64,000 nt of DNA from Pelagimonas sp. (GTDB taxonomy: Bacteria > Pseudomonadota > Alphaproteobacteria > Rhodobacterales > Rhodobacteraceae): positions 1 to 64,000 of the forward strand of contig JAOARQ010000034.1 of NCBI GenBank assembly GCA_025210455.1. The letters run 5' to 3'. Below are positions 45,431-55,229 of the stretch, one piece after another. How positions within the stretch are numbered: the stretch's first letter is position 1; each line of letters starts with the position of its first letter. The translations under genes were made by a program, and so were the position numbers. The notes beneath the pieces are model-generated. The model saw nothing but the letters and a program-made list of their open reading frames with translations. It made no database searches and was not told the origin of the DNA.

Positions 45431-46585
45431 ATGCAAGCTCTTTCATCTGAACAGTTGAACTATCTTGTGGCCCTGCGCCATGAACTTCACCAATCGCCCG
45501 AGGTGTCTGGTGAAGAAATCCGCACAGCAGAGCGTATCGCCTCGGAACTCACCACTCTTGGTGCTGATCGGCTTTGGCGTGGGCTTGGGGGGCATGGGGT
45601 CGCCGCTGAATTTGCCGGGCGCGAGAATGGCCCGACGGTGCTTTTGCGCTGTGAACTTGATGGTCTGCCCATCCGCGAAATCTCAGATCTGCCGTATAGG
45701 TCGACGATCCCGGGCAAAGGGCACCTGTGCGGCCATGATGGCCACATGGTGTCGATGTTGGGCGTTGCCGCGCGGTTGGCCAGGCGTCCGCGAAAGGGGC
45801 GTGTCATTTTGTTGTTCCAGCCCGCCGAAGAAACCGGTGCGGGCGCACAGGCGGTGATTGACGATCCGCGCTGGCCTGACATCCGTCCTGATTTCGCCTT
45901 TGCCTATCACAATGTCCCCGGTCGCCCTTTGGGCGAGGTGGGCCTGCGTGAAGGACCGGGCAATTGTGCATCGCGCGGCATGCAGATCCTGCTTGAAGGC
46001 AAAAGCTCGCACGCTGCTGCGCCCGAGGATGGCCTGTCTCCGGGGCCGGCGATGGCGGCTTTGATGACCTGCTTGCCCGAACTGAGCAGCGGCGCCATCG
46101 GAGATGAGGCGTTTTCGTTGGCGACGTTGACCCACGCGCAATTGGGGGAACCGACATTCGGTATTGCCCCGGCGGATGGCGAATTGCGGGTGACGCTGCG
46201 GTCGATGACCAATGAGCGTATGGATGCACTTATGCAGGAGGCACTGCAAAGAGTTGAAGAAAACGCGCAGAATCTTGCCAGTGATATCCTGTGGCATGAC
46301 GTGTTCCGAGCAGTGGTCAACGATGCAGAAGCTACGAATATCGCCGGGAATGCGGCCAGAACTCTTGGGCTCGCGTGTCTCAATATGCCGACCCCGATGC
46401 GCTGGTCCGAGGATTTCGGTCGGTTTGGCGATGATGGGGCCAAAGCAGCCTTGCTCTATCTTGGAGCCGGTGAAAATCTTCCGCAACTTCACAACCCTGA
46501 CTATGATTTTCCTGATGCTCTTATTCCTGTTGCAGCAGATCTGTTCTGCCAGATCCTGCAGGACATCCTGGGCACTGAGGCATAG
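45431..46585 (+). CDS. M20D amidohydrolase (hippurate/IAA-amino acid hydrolase type)
   Basis: A 384-residue metallohydrolase that splits N-acyl amino acids. Motifs: LCGHDGHMVSMLG, QPAEETGAGAQAV and SSHAAAPEDGLSP. I start it at the ATG at 45431 (GGGGATAAAG before it), since the in-frame ATG at 45374 lies within the thiolase tail. A second deacylase in the operon suggests two different amide substrates, or one for each acyl chain. Confidence 0.9.
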   Translation: MQALSSEQLNYLVALRHELHQSPEVSGEEIRTAERIASELTTLGADRLWRGLGGHGVAAEFAGRENGPTVLLRCELDGLPIREISDLPYRSTIPGKGHLCGHDGHMVSMLGVAARLARRPRKGRVILLFQPAEETGAGAQAVIDDPRWPDIRPDFAFAYHNVPGRPLGEVGLREGPGNCASRGMQILLEGKSSHAAAPEDGLSPGPAMAALMTCLPELSSGAIGDEAFSLATLTHAQLGEPTFGIAPADGELRVTLRSMTNERMDALMQEALQRVEENAQNLASDILWHDVFRAVVNDAEATNIAGNAARTLGLACLNMPTPMRWSEDFGRFGDDGAKAALLYLGAGENLPQLHNPDYDFPDALIPVAADLFCQILQDILGTEA

Positions 46586-46590
46586 CACAG

Positions 46591-47706
46591 ATGCGAGATG
46601 GCAGCGTAACATCCTGGTGCACCGTTCACCGCGATCGGATTTCGAGAAATCTGGAACTCACGCTGGGTCTTGTACCGCAGGGGCGCAGGTTTTGCGCCGT
46701 GCTAAAGGCCGATGCCTATGGGCACGGGATAGCACAGGTTGTGCCCCTAATCCGTGAACAAGGGGTAGATACAGTTGGAATCACATCGAATGCCGAAGTG
46801 CGCGCGGTTCGTGATGCCGGGTTCAAAGGCAGACTGATCCGGTTGCGCACAGCCACCTCGCAGGAAATCGAAGAGGCGCTGTGTGATCGCGTCGAAGAGC
46901 AAGTCGCGTCAGTTGCAACTGCACGGCAGCTCCGCGCCCTCCGTGAAGCAGGGAAACTGCGCACCGGTGCACATCTGGCGCTGAATGTGGCAGGCATGTC
47001 GCGCGATGCGCTGGAAATTTCGACGACTGGTGGTCAGAACATATGTCATGAAATCCTTGCGACGTTGGGAACAGATATTTGCGGGATTTGTTCGCATTTT
47101 CCATCGAACGACCCCGCTCATCTGAGCGAAAGCGCGGCACGGTTTCAGCAACAGGCCACCTGGGTCTTTGACAACAGCGACCTGAAACGCAATGCGACGC
47201 TTGTGCACGCGGGCAGCTCACTGACCTTGATTTCCGACGTTGATGTGGCGACTGACATGTATCGCTGCGGTGCGATCCTTTACGGTATCTTGAGGCCCGA
47301 TCTTGGATATCGGCCAACCATGGATCTTGAGGCCCGTGTCGTCAGTCTTCAGGATTATCCCGCAGGGATGACAGTCGGCTATGACCGCGCGTTTCGGATG
47401 GAAAGGGCGTGTCGGCTGGCCTGTATTTCGATTGGGTATGAAAACGGCTTCCGGCGTCTTGCCTACGATGGCAGTGTTGTGACAATCCGGGATACACTGG
47501 CGCCCGTGGTGGGAAAGATATCCATGAACGCGATCGTAGCGGATGTGACACGCATCAAAGATATTACTGTTGGTGATACTGTCAGGGTGTTCGGGGAGGG
47601 GGCAGGCGCATCTATTCTGCCAGAGTTGGTTGAAACTCAGTTCGGAACCATCATGGCTGAGCTTTACACAGACTGGGGGCGTCGCAACCATCGTGTTTAT
47701 CGTTGA
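46591..47706 (+). CDS. Alanine racemase-family enzyme
   Basis: A fold-type III PLP enzyme of 371 residues. The PLP lysine is in CAVLKADAYGHGIAQV and the catalytic tyrosine lies in GMTVGYDRAF; GKISMN is the C-terminal family motif. It starts 5 bases after the amidohydrolase stop and ends the operon. As part of a catabolic cluster it may racemise an amino acid freed by the deacylases rather than serve cell-wall synthesis. It is not the cell-wall gene by context. Confidence 0.88.
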   Translation: MRDGSVTSWCTVHRDRISRNLELTLGLVPQGRRFCAVLKADAYGHGIAQVVPLIREQGVDTVGITSNAEVRAVRDAGFKGRLIRLRTATSQEIEEALCDRVEEQVASVATARQLRALREAGKLRTGAHLALNVAGMSRDALEISTTGGQNICHEILATLGTDICGICSHFPSNDPAHLSESAARFQQQATWVFDNSDLKRNATLVHAGSSLTLISDVDVATDMYRCGAILYGILRPDLGYRPTMDLEARVVSLQDYPAGMTVGYDRAFRMERACRLACISIGYENGFRRLAYDGSVVTIRDTLAPVVGKISMNAIVADVTRIKDITVGDTVRVFGEGAGASILPELVETQFGTIMAELYTDWGRRNHRVYR

Positions 47707-47800
47707 TCCGCATCTCGCTCTTTGAGTTGCGCGTCCTGTGGTCGTTTTTCTTTGCCAATGAGAGATTGAATTTTGTTCGATTGTCTGCGCTTTCGTTGCC

Positions 47801-47856
47801 GCGAAAGAGATTTCGGGCACTTTGGACGCCGCCCGAAATCTCAGATTGTCTTTCGC
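47801..47856. terminator. Large hairpin between convergent operons
   Basis: A perfect 12-base stem (47807-47818 with 47831-47842; GAGATTTCGGGC and its complement) nested in an outer GCGAAA/TTTCGC pairing. It separates the racemase from coxG and can work both ways. Confidence 0.75.
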
Positions 47857-47889
47857 TGAAGGGGGGCGCCCCTGATGGCCTTGACTGGA

Positions 47890-48339
47890 TCAGGCGTCTT
47901 CGGTTTCCATGATTTCTGCGAACTTCTTGAAGAACTTTCCGGCGAGTTTCTTGGCGGTGCTGACAATCAAACGGCTGCCCAATTGCGCAAGCTTGCCGGT
48001 GATGTCGACCTTCACATCATAGACCAGCGTGGTTTTCCCGTCTTCTTCGGTCAGGGTCACATCGGCCCCGCCTTTGGCGGCCCCGGCAGCGCCGCCATTG
48101 CCCTGGCCTGACAGCGCAATATGGCTGGGGGCACCTGAGTTATCCAGTTCCACATTGCCGCCAAAACGCGCTTTGACCGGGCCGACTTTCAGCACGACTT
48201 TTGCTTCGAACTGGGTGTCGGAATGTTTGATCAGCTCTTCGCAGCCGGGGATGCACTGTTGCAGCACCTCGGGATTCATCAACGCGGCATAGACCCGGTC
48301 CATTGGGGCGTCGATGATGATTTCGTCTTTGAGTTCCAT
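47890..48339 (-). CDS. coxG: CO dehydrogenase maturation protein CoxG
   Basis: A 149-residue SRPBCC (START-like) protein of the CoxG family, starting MELKDEIIIDAPMDRVYAAL and carrying IPGCEEL. In carboxidotrophs CoxG helps link CO dehydrogenase to the membrane and to quinones. It ends the cox operon and is separated from the 35-residue ORF by 13 bases. Confidence 0.93.
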   Translation of the reverse strand: MELKDEIIIDAPMDRVYAALMNPEVLQQCIPGCEELIKHSDTQFEAKVVLKVGPVKARFGGNVELDNSGAPSHIALSGQGNGGAAGAAKGGADVTLTEEDGKTTLVYDVKVDITGKLAQLGSRLIVSTAKKLAGKFFKKFAEIMETEDA

Positions 48340-48352
48340 ACTGTTTCCTTCG

Positions 48353-48460
48353 TTAACAACAGGGGAATTTGATGTTTGCGATAAGCTCGGCCTGATCCTC
48401 GGGCAGGGTGAACCTGCGGGGCCAGAGCCGGAAGCGTTTGATACGGCGCAAGAGTGTCAT
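48353..48460 (-). CDS. Conserved-position mini-ORF of 35 residues in the cox operon
   Basis: An ATG at 48460 overlaps the TGA of the XdhC/CoxF gene (ATGA). The frame encodes 35 residues: a basic half (LRRIKRFRLWPRRF), a short acidic turn (PEDQAEL) and a C-terminal CC. There is no known family. Coupling and the charge pattern suggest a real small protein, perhaps an assembly factor with metal-binding cysteines. Confidence 0.55.
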   Translation of the reverse strand: MTLLRRIKRFRLWPRRFTLPEDQAELIANIKFPCC

Positions 48461-49251
48461 AGGCGGGCCTGCCTTTCTGCCTGACGGCGATCACGGATAA
48501 GTTGAGCAAGGATCGAAAGAGCCACCTCGGCCGGGGTCTTGGCGTCGATGGCCAGCCCGGCGGGGGCCTGAATGCGGGCAATATCCTGCGCAGAGAGGCC
48601 CTGAGCCACCAGCTTGTCGGACAGGGCCGCGAATTTGCGATGGCTGCCGACAAAGGCGATGCTTTGCGTCTCCAGCGCCAGCCCGGCAATCAGCGCGGGC
48701 AAATCGCCCTGGCCCTGGGTGGCAATCACCACGTGGCGCGGGGCGTGGGTCTGGGGCAGGTTGCTGGCATCCTCTTCTGTGATCGGTCTCACATGCCAGT
48801 CAAACCGGGGCGCAAGGGCGGCCAGTTCCTGTGCAATCGGTGAACTGCCGAAAATCACCAGTTCAGGGTTGGGCAGAACAGGTTCCACAAAAACCTCCAG
48901 TGATCCTTTCGAGGGGCATCCATTGCGGGCGATGCGCGCACCTTCGCTGATTTCCCCGGCGGTTAACCCCTTGTCGGTCAGCACATCCTGCGGATGCAGC
49001 TGCACAAGCTGCGCAGTGCCGGTTTCAATCGCGGATTGGGTGGCGCGACGCAGGGCGGCACGCACGCAGCCGCCGCCAATCCAACCATGCAGGATATCGC
49101 CGCTGGCATCGGTCAGGGCCTTGGCACCGGGTTTTGCGGCTGTGGCCCCATGGGTGCGCACAACTGTTGCCAGCGCAAAGACTTCGCCACGTTCGCGCAG
49201 AGATCGGGCCAGATCCGCCAGATCGGGGGTGAGGGTTGGGTGCAGGCTCAT
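48457..49251 (-). CDS. coxF: XdhC/CoxF-family molybdenum-cofactor maturation protein
   Basis: A 264-residue XdhC-type protein that binds and sulphurates or inserts molybdenum cofactor. The N-terminal XdhC domain has TVVRTHGATAAKPGAKAL and GWIGGGC; the C-terminal Rossmann-like domain starts at LVIFGSSPIAQELAAL. In Oligotropha-type clusters CoxF and CoxI both belong to this family; gene order favours CoxF. It overlaps coxE upstream by 4 bases. Confidence 0.88.
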   Translation of the reverse strand: MSLHPTLTPDLADLARSLRERGEVFALATVVRTHGATAAKPGAKALTDASGDILHGWIGGGCVRAALRRATQSAIETGTAQLVQLHPQDVLTDKGLTAGEISEGARIARNGCPSKGSLEVFVEPVLPNPELVIFGSSPIAQELAALAPRFDWHVRPITEEDASNLPQTHAPRHVVIATQGQGDLPALIAGLALETQSIAFVGSHRKFAALSDKLVAQGLSAQDIARIQAPAGLAIDAKTPAEVALSILAQLIRDRRQAERQARL

Positions 49252-50435
49252 AGTCGGGTCAACTCCGGTGTGAGGGCCGCAAGGTCTTCCAGCCGATTGG
49301 CGGGATAAAACAGATCCAGATGGGGCAGGGCCGAAGCCATGCCGCGCGCAATCGGTTGGTAATCTGCCCAGCCTTTCAACGGGTTCAGCCAGATCACCTT
49401 GCAGCCACGTTTCTTTAACCGCCCCAGTGCTGCGCCGATCTGCTCAGGGGTGTCCGTGTCATAGCCATCGGACAGGATGATCACGACACTGCGCCCATCG
49501 ACAAAGCGGCGGGCATAGGTGTGGGCGAAGTGATCCAGCGAGGCCCCGATCTTGGAGCCACCGCCAAACCCATCTGCCAGCACCGACAAACGCCCCAAAG
49601 CCCGCAGAGGATCGTGATCACGCAGCGCATCAGCGATACGCACCAGCCGAGTGTGAAAAAGATAGGCGTCGGCGCTGGCATCCCCCTGCAAAAGCCCGGC
49701 CAGAAAGGCCAGAAAAGCCGAGGCATAGACCGTCATCGAGCCAGAGACATCGCAGAGCGCGACAATTTTCAGCGGCCTGTCCGGGCGGGATTTTTTCGGC
49801 AGTTTGAACGGATCACCACCCGAGGCAAGGCTGTGCCGCATGAGACGGCGAAAATCGACCTGCGCGCCCTTGCGCATGGCTTTGCGTCGGCGCGACCGAC
49901 GATCGCGCAGGGCGGCCCCCATCTGGCGGGCAATGATCTGGGCCTGCGCTATCTGCTCTGGGTCTACCAGATAGCGCAGATCTGTTTTGGCAAGATTATG
50001 CACTTGCGATGCCACAAGCCGCCCTTCACCCGACCCATTTGCTTCTGTGTCGCCCTCTCCGTCCGGGGCGGTGATATCGCCGGATCCCGGGCCTTTGTCG
50101 TGGCCGGGCGCCTTGCGTGATGAGGTGATGTTCTCCTTACCGCTGTCCGTCTTGGTGGGCATAATCCGGGGGCGCACGCGGTTTTTGTTCAGCCAAAAAC
50201 TGTCGAACAGCGCGTCAAAAGCCTGCGTGTCTTCCAAGGTCCGGGCGCAGATCGGGCGCAGAGCGCTCCGGGCGATCTCGGGCGATGTGTCGGCGACATC
50301 TGTCAGGGCCCGCAGCGCCAGCGCGGTGTCTTCAACCCCAAGCCGCAGACCGTTTTCGCGCAAATGGGCCATAAATCCGGCCATGCGCGCGGCGGGCCCG
50401 GGATCGCGGGCGGTGAAACGGGTGACGCGGCTCAT
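49248..50435 (-). CDS. coxE: VWA-domain protein CoxE
   Basis: A 395-residue VWA protein with MIDAS motif CDVSGSM and a preceding helical CoxE domain. CoxE works with the MoxR ATPase CoxD to insert the copper-molybdenum site of CO dehydrogenase. A Lys/Glu/Gly-rich linker lies near residues 95-140. Four-base overlaps on both sides keep it in register with coxD and coxF. Confidence 0.92.
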   Translation of the reverse strand: MSRVTRFTARDPGPAARMAGFMAHLRENGLRLGVEDTALALRALTDVADTSPEIARSALRPICARTLEDTQAFDALFDSFWLNKNRVRPRIMPTKTDSGKENITSSRKAPGHDKGPGSGDITAPDGEGDTEANGSGEGRLVASQVHNLAKTDLRYLVDPEQIAQAQIIARQMGAALRDRRSRRRKAMRKGAQVDFRRLMRHSLASGGDPFKLPKKSRPDRPLKIVALCDVSGSMTVYASAFLAFLAGLLQGDASADAYLFHTRLVRIADALRDHDPLRALGRLSVLADGFGGGSKIGASLDHFAHTYARRFVDGRSVVIILSDGYDTDTPEQIGAALGRLKKRGCKVIWLNPLKGWADYQPIARGMASALPHLDLFYPANRLEDLAALTPELTRL

Positions 50436-51289
50436 GCGGCGCGTCCGGCAAGGCGCTGCGCGATTTCGGTTGTGATGGCGAAACGGTCGGCCTCGGTTTT
50501 CAGCAAGGTCACCAGTGCGGCCTGCAAGATCGCCGGATCAGCCGTCAGATCCGCCAGACCCAGCCCCATCAGCGCGGCTGCGAAATCCAGCATCTCGGCG
50601 ATGCCGGGCTGCTTTTCCAGTTGTTCCTTGCGCAGCGACTGCACGAACCCCACGATCTGCACCGCGAGACGCGCTTCGATATCGGGGCATTGTGTTGTCA
50701 GGATTTTCAGTTCGGTCTCAAGATCTGGATAAGACACATGGGCATAAAGACAGCGCCGCCGCAGCGCGTCAGACAGATCCCGCGTGCCATTGGCGGTCAG
50801 GATCACCATCGGTCGCGCGGTGGCGGTGATGGTCCCCATTTCGGGGATGGTGATCTGGAAGTCTGACAGAATTTCCAGAAGATAGGCTTCGAACTCTTCG
50901 TCGGCGCGGTCAATTTCGTCGATCAGCAGCACGGGGGGCGTGCTCTGGCGGATCGACCTGAGAAGCGGGCGTTCCAGCAGATAGGCATCGGTGAACAGAT
51001 CCGCTTCGGATTTGGTCTGATCGGCACGAATGGCCAGCAGCTGCCGCTGATAGTTCCACTCATAGATGGCCTGCGCCGCATCCAGCCCTTCGTAACATTG
51101 CAGGCGGATCAGCTGAGTGGTTCGCACCGCCGACAGAACACGAGCGATTTCGGTTTTGCCGACCCCCGCAGCCCCTTCCAGCAGCAGCGGACGCCCAAGA
51201 ACCAGCGAAAGATGCAGCGCCATCGCCAGATCGTCGCTGGCAATATAGCCCTCATCCGCCAGAGCGGTTTTCAACTCGGTCCATGTCAT
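50432..51289 (-). CDS. coxD: MoxR-type AAA+ ATPase CoxD
   Basis: A 285-residue AAA+ ATPase: Walker A LLEGAAGVGKTEIARVL (about 34-50), Walker B VLLIDEIDRADEEFE, and the arginine-finger region LSDALRRRCLYAH. CoxD is known to make the S-Cu bridge of the active site. It is separated from coxL by 61 bases. Confidence 0.93.
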   Translation of the reverse strand: MTWTELKTALADEGYIASDDLAMALHLSLVLGRPLLLEGAAGVGKTEIARVLSAVRTTQLIRLQCYEGLDAAQAIYEWNYQRQLLAIRADQTKSEADLFTDAYLLERPLLRSIRQSTPPVLLIDEIDRADEEFEAYLLEILSDFQITIPEMGTITATARPMVILTANGTRDLSDALRRRCLYAHVSYPDLETELKILTTQCPDIEARLAVQIVGFVQSLRKEQLEKQPGIAEMLDFAAALMGLGLADLTADPAILQAALVTLLKTEADRFAITTEIAQRLAGRAA

Positions 51290-51350
51290 ATGTGTTTCCA
51301 GTGTTCAGGGTGGGGGTGCCGGGACTTGGACAATGGCACCCCCAAGGGTC

Positions 51351-53768
51351 TTAGTCGTGCAGACCAAGCTGGTTTGCGGTTTGCCAGATCCGCCAGTGAT
51401 CATGCGGCATGTTGGTGTGCCGCAGGCCAAAGGCCTTGAAGGCATCCTGCACCGCATTCGAGAAACAAGGCACACCGCCCACATGCGGGCTTTCGCCCAC
51501 GCCCTTGGCACCAATCGGGTGGTGCGGGCTGGGGGTGACGGTATAGTCTGTCTGATAGTTGGGGACTTCCACCGCTGTGGGCAGGAAGAAATCCATCAAG
51601 GTGCCCGTCTTGCAGTTCCCCAGCTCATCATAGGCAATTTCCTGCCCCAGAGCGACCGCAAGCGCTTCGGTCAGACCGCCATGCACCTGCCCTTCGATGA
51701 TCATCGGATTGATACGGGTGCCGCAATCGTCCAGCGCATAGAACTGGCGAATTTCCGGCACGCCCGTGTCCACATCAATATCAAGGATGCTGACATAGGC
51801 CCCAAAGGGATAGGTCATATTGGGTGGATCATAATAGCTGACGGCCTCCAGCCCCGGCTCGACACCGGGAATGGCCTGATTATAGGCCGCATAGGCGATG
51901 TCTTTCATGGTTTTGAAGCGTTCCGGCGCGCCTTTGACCACAAAGCGATCCACGTCGAATTCGACGTCATCATCATGCACTTCCAGCAGATAGGCGGCGA
52001 TCATCTGCGCCTTGGCGCGGATCTTGCGCCCGGCCATGGCGGTCGCGGCCCCGGCAACCGGTGTCGAACGGGACCCATAGGTGCCCAGACCATAGGGCGC
52101 AGTATCGGTATCCCCTTCTTCGATGGTGATACTATCCGCTGAGATGCCGATCTCTGATGCCAGGATCTGCGCAAAGGTTGTGGCATGGCCCTGACCCTGC
52201 GAAATCGTCCCCAAACGGGCAATGGCTGATCCGGTGGGGTGGATGCGGATTTCGCAACTGTCGAACATGCCCATGCCAAGGATATCGCAGTTCTTCACCG
52301 GGCCCGCCCCGACGATTTCGGTGAAAAAGGCCAGACCGATCCCCATCAGCTTGCGGGTTTCGCCGCGTTTGAAGGCCTCGACCCGCTCTGCCTGTTCACG
52401 GCGCAGACCGTCGTAATCCACCGCCTTCAGCGCTTTGTCCCATGCGGTGTGATAATCGCCCGAGTCATATTCCCAGCCAAGCGCGGCCTGATAGGGGAAC
52501 TGCTCTTTCCTGATAAAGTTGATGCGGCGCAGTTCGGCGGGATCCATGTTCAGCTCAATGGCCAGTACCTCGATCATGCGTTCGATGAAATACACCGCTT
52601 CGGTCACGCGGAAGGAACAGCGATAGCTGACGCCGCCGGGCGCCTTGTTGGTATAGACCCCATCAACGCCCAGATAGGCCACGGGAATATCATAGGACCC
52701 AGTGCAGATGTTCATGAACCCTGCCGGGAACTTAGACGGGTCAGCGCAGGCGTCAAAAGCTCCGTGGTCCGCTGTCACATGGCAGTGCAGACCAGTGATC
52801 TTGCCGTCTTTGGTGGCCGAAATTTTACCCTTCATCCAATAGTCGCGCGCAAAGGCGGTGGACATGAGATTTTCAATCCGGTCTTCGATCCATTTGACCG
52901 GCTGTCCGGTCACTATAGAGGCCACAATCGAACAGACATAGCCCGGATAGACACCCACCTTATTGCCAAATCCGCCGCCGATATCGGGGGCGATGACGCG
53001 GATGTTGTGTTCTTCGATCCCAGAGAGCAGCGCTGCGACGGTGCGCACCACATGCGGGGCCTGAAAGGTGCCCCAAAGCGTCAGCTTGCCTGTCACCTTA
53101 TCCATCGAGGCCACGGCACCGCAGGTCTCAAGCGGGCAGGGGTGGGTGCGATGATAATACATGCTTTCTTCGGCAACCACTTCGGCGGCGTCGATCACCT
53201 GATTGGTGGCCGTTTCATCACCCTGTTCCCAAAAGAAAATATGGTTGTGATGTTTGCGCGGCCCATGGGCACCGGGGGCGCCCGGTTCCAGATCTTCGCG
53301 CAGCACTACTTCGCTTTCAAGCGCCACATGGGGGTCGGTGATCACGTCCAGCTCTTCATAGTCGACCTCGACCAGCTCCACCGCATCTGCGGCAACATAG
53401 CGGTCACGGGCCACGACAAAGGCCACCTCTTGCCCCTGAAACAGTACCTTGCCATCTGCCAGCACCATCTGTTTGTCCCCGGCCAGCGTGGGCATCCAGT
53501 GCAGATTAAGCGGTTCCAGATCAGCGGCAGTCAGAACGGCGATCACCCCATCCAGCGCCAGGGCGGCTTCGGTGTTGATGGATTTGATCCGCGCATGGGC
53601 ATAGGGCGAGCGCACGAAATCGCCATGCAGCATTCCGGGCAGTTTGACGTCATCGACGTAATTGCCCTTGCCCTGGGTAAAGCGCACATCTTCCACCCGC
53701 TTGCGCGAACAGCCCAGACCTTTCAGATTGTCTTTGCGCTCGCTGCGCTCAGGAGACATATCGTTCAT
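51351..53768 (-). CDS. coxL: CO dehydrogenase large subunit, form I
   Basis: The 805-residue molybdenum hydroxylase subunit that oxidises CO to CO2. The active-site loop reads [10 protein letters not shown], the form I hallmark with the cysteine that ligates copper, unlike the YRGAGR of form II. MoCo-binding stretches GFGNKVG and GKGEG-like GAKGVGESP are present; the C-terminal [12 protein letters not shown] is also usual. It overlaps coxS by 4 bases. Confidence 0.95.
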   Translation of the reverse strand: MNDMSPERSERKDNLKGLGCSRKRVEDVRFTQGKGNYVDDVKLPGMLHGDFVRSPYAHARIKSINTEAALALDGVIAVLTAADLEPLNLHWMPTLAGDKQMVLADGKVLFQGQEVAFVVARDRYVAADAVELVEVDYEELDVITDPHVALESEVVLREDLEPGAPGAHGPRKHHNHIFFWEQGDETATNQVIDAAEVVAEESMYYHRTHPCPLETCGAVASMDKVTGKLTLWGTFQAPHVVRTVAALLSGIEEHNIRVIAPDIGGGFGNKVGVYPGYVCSIVASIVTGQPVKWIEDRIENLMSTAFARDYWMKGKISATKDGKITGLHCHVTADHGAFDACADPSKFPAGFMNICTGSYDIPVAYLGVDGVYTNKAPGGVSYRCSFRVTEAVYFIERMIEVLAIELNMDPAELRRINFIRKEQFPYQAALGWEYDSGDYHTAWDKALKAVDYDGLRREQAERVEAFKRGETRKLMGIGLAFFTEIVGAGPVKNCDILGMGMFDSCEIRIHPTGSAIARLGTISQGQGHATTFAQILASEIGISADSITIEEGDTDTAPYGLGTYGSRSTPVAGAATAMAGRKIRAKAQMIAAYLLEVHDDDVEFDVDRFVVKGAPERFKTMKDIAYAAYNQAIPGVEPGLEAVSYYDPPNMTYPFGAYVSILDIDVDTGVPEIRQFYALDDCGTRINPMIIEGQVHGGLTEALAVALGQEIAYDELGNCKTGTLMDFFLPTAVEVPNYQTDYTVTPSPHHPIGAKGVGESPHVGGVPCFSNAVQDAFKAFGLRHTNMPHDHWRIWQTANQLGLHD

Positions 53769-54259
53769 TCTGCAGCCTCCTTGGATGCGTTCAGTTCACT
53801 GGCGGCCGCCAGAACGGATTTGACGATGTTCTGATAGCCGGTGCAGCGGCACAGGTTGCCCGCCATGCCAAAGCGCACCTCTTCCTCAGTTGGGGTGGGG
53901 TTTTCTTCCAGCAGTTTGGTGGCGCGGGTGATCATGCCCGGAGTACAGAAGCCGCATTGCAGACCGTGATGTTCGCGAAAGCTTTCTTGCAGAACATGCA
54001 GCGCATCCGGCTGGCCGATGCCTTCGATGGTGGTGATCTCGGCGCCATTGGCCTGTGCCACAAACATGGTGCAGGATTTCACCGATTTGCCATCCAGCGT
54101 GACGGTGCAGGCCCCGCAATGCGAGGTATCACAGCCCACATGCGGGCCGGTCAGGTTCAGATGTTCACGCAGGGCGTAGATCAGCAGCTCGCGCGGTTCG
54201 GCCAGAAACTCGCGATCCTCGCCGTTCACCTTGAGCTTGATATGCATTTTGTCAGACAT
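53765..54259 (-). CDS. coxS: CO dehydrogenase small iron-sulphur subunit
   Basis: A 164-residue electron-transfer subunit with two [2Fe-2S] sites: a plant-type site [11 protein letters not shown] with a following Cys, and CGFCTPGM plus CRCTGYQNI for the second. It passes electrons from CoxL to the FAD in CoxM. Confidence 0.96.
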   Translation of the reverse strand: MSDKMHIKLKVNGEDREFLAEPRELLIYALREHLNLTGPHVGCDTSHCGACTVTLDGKSVKSCTMFVAQANGAEITTIEGIGQPDALHVLQESFREHHGLQCGFCTPGMITRATKLLEENPTPTEEEVRFGMAGNLCRCTGYQNIVKSVLAAASELNASKEAAE

Positions 54260-54268
54260 GGCTCCCCC

Positions 54269-55123
54269 CTATGCCCGGTTCCACGCGCGGGTGATGGCGC
54301 GGGTCATAATGATGCCGGCCACATGGCGTTTGAACGCAACGGGGCCGCGGTTGTCTTCCATTGGATCGATGTCCTGCAACATGGCTGCGACCGAAGCTTT
54401 GATCGCCCCTGCATCCACCGCGGTGCCCACCAGCGCCTCTGAGGCCGCGCCAGACCAGACAGGCACGTCGGACAGATTGGTCATCGCCACCGAAGCCGTC
54501 GCGCAGATACCATCCTCTTTGGTGATCTGGATGGCCGCAGCAGCGGTGGCATAGTCGCCAATCTTGCGTTTTTGCTTTTCATAGGCATAGCCGCCCTTGG
54601 GCGCGTCAAAAGATACGCTGACCAACACCTCTTCGTCTTCGCGCTCGGTCATATAGGCGGAATCGTAAAATTCGCGTGCGGCGACCTCGCGTTCGCCATC
54701 AGGGCCAAGCAGCGTATAGGTCGCATCCAGACATTGCATCAGACCGGGCATGTCATTGCCCGGATCACCATTGGCGCAATTGCCGCCGATGGTTCCCATA
54801 TAGCGCACCTGAGGATCCGCGATCATCAGCGCCGCCTCGCGCAGCACCGGCGCGATCTGGCTAAGCTCGGCTGAATTGATCAACTCATGCTGCGTAACCA
54901 TCGCCCCCAGCGTGATCCGCTCCCCGTCGATTGTGATGGTTTTCAGTGACGCGATATCCTGCAAGTCGATCAGATGCTCGATATCTGCCATGCGCAGTTT
55001 CATCATGGGTATCAGGCTGTGGCCGCCTGCCATGACACGTGCTTCATCTCCGTGCTCTTCCAGAAGGGCAATTACGCCCTCCAGATCTTGCGGGCGATGA
55101 TAGTCAAACGCTGCTGGTATCAT
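54269..55123 (-). CDS. coxM: CO dehydrogenase medium FAD subunit
   Basis: A 284-residue flavoprotein of the xanthine-dehydrogenase FAD family with AGGHSLIPMMKLRM and TIGGNCANGDPGND. The ATG at 55123 follows GGGAGGA; an earlier in-frame ATG at 55195 would add a stretch with no family similarity. Nine bases separate it from coxS. It is the first structural gene of the cluster and lies downstream of the candidate operator. Confidence 0.94.
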   Translation of the reverse strand: MIPAAFDYHRPQDLEGVIALLEEHGDEARVMAGGHSLIPMMKLRMADIEHLIDLQDIASLKTITIDGERITLGAMVTQHELINSAELSQIAPVLREAALMIADPQVRYMGTIGGNCANGDPGNDMPGLMQCLDATYTLLGPDGEREVAAREFYDSAYMTEREDEEVLVSVSFDAPKGGYAYEKQKRKIGDYATAAAAIQITKEDGICATASVAMTNLSDVPVWSGAASEALVGTAVDAGAIKASVAAMLQDIDPMEDNRGPVAFKRHVAGIIMTRAITRAWNRA

Positions 55124-55229
55124 CCGCTGGTCCTCCCTCTTGGCCGTTTGGCCGGTTAACTGGCTGAGGGACAGGCTGTCTGCCTTGGCGCACAAGTGCG
55201 ATTTTTTTCAAGCGGATAGCACCAAGAGC

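Noticed and set aside
45683-46612. 309-codon minus-strand frame across the M20D amidohydrolase
   Set aside because: Antisense shadow; no ribosome site and no recognisable domain.
46591-47706. Alanine racemase as the cell-wall Alr
   Set aside because: It is the last gene of a catabolic operon with tight spacing; a dedicated catabolic role is more likely, though a dual role cannot be excluded.
49248-51289. CoxD/CoxE as magnesium-chelatase or nitric-oxide-reductase NorQ/NorD genes
   Set aside because: Both families share MoxR and VWA domains, but position within coxL-D-E-F-G settles the assignment.
52239-53834. Long 531-codon plus-strand frame across coxL
   Set aside because: It is antisense to coxL, whose motifs and coupling are secure; composition is typical of a shadow frame (His- and Gly-rich, no family).
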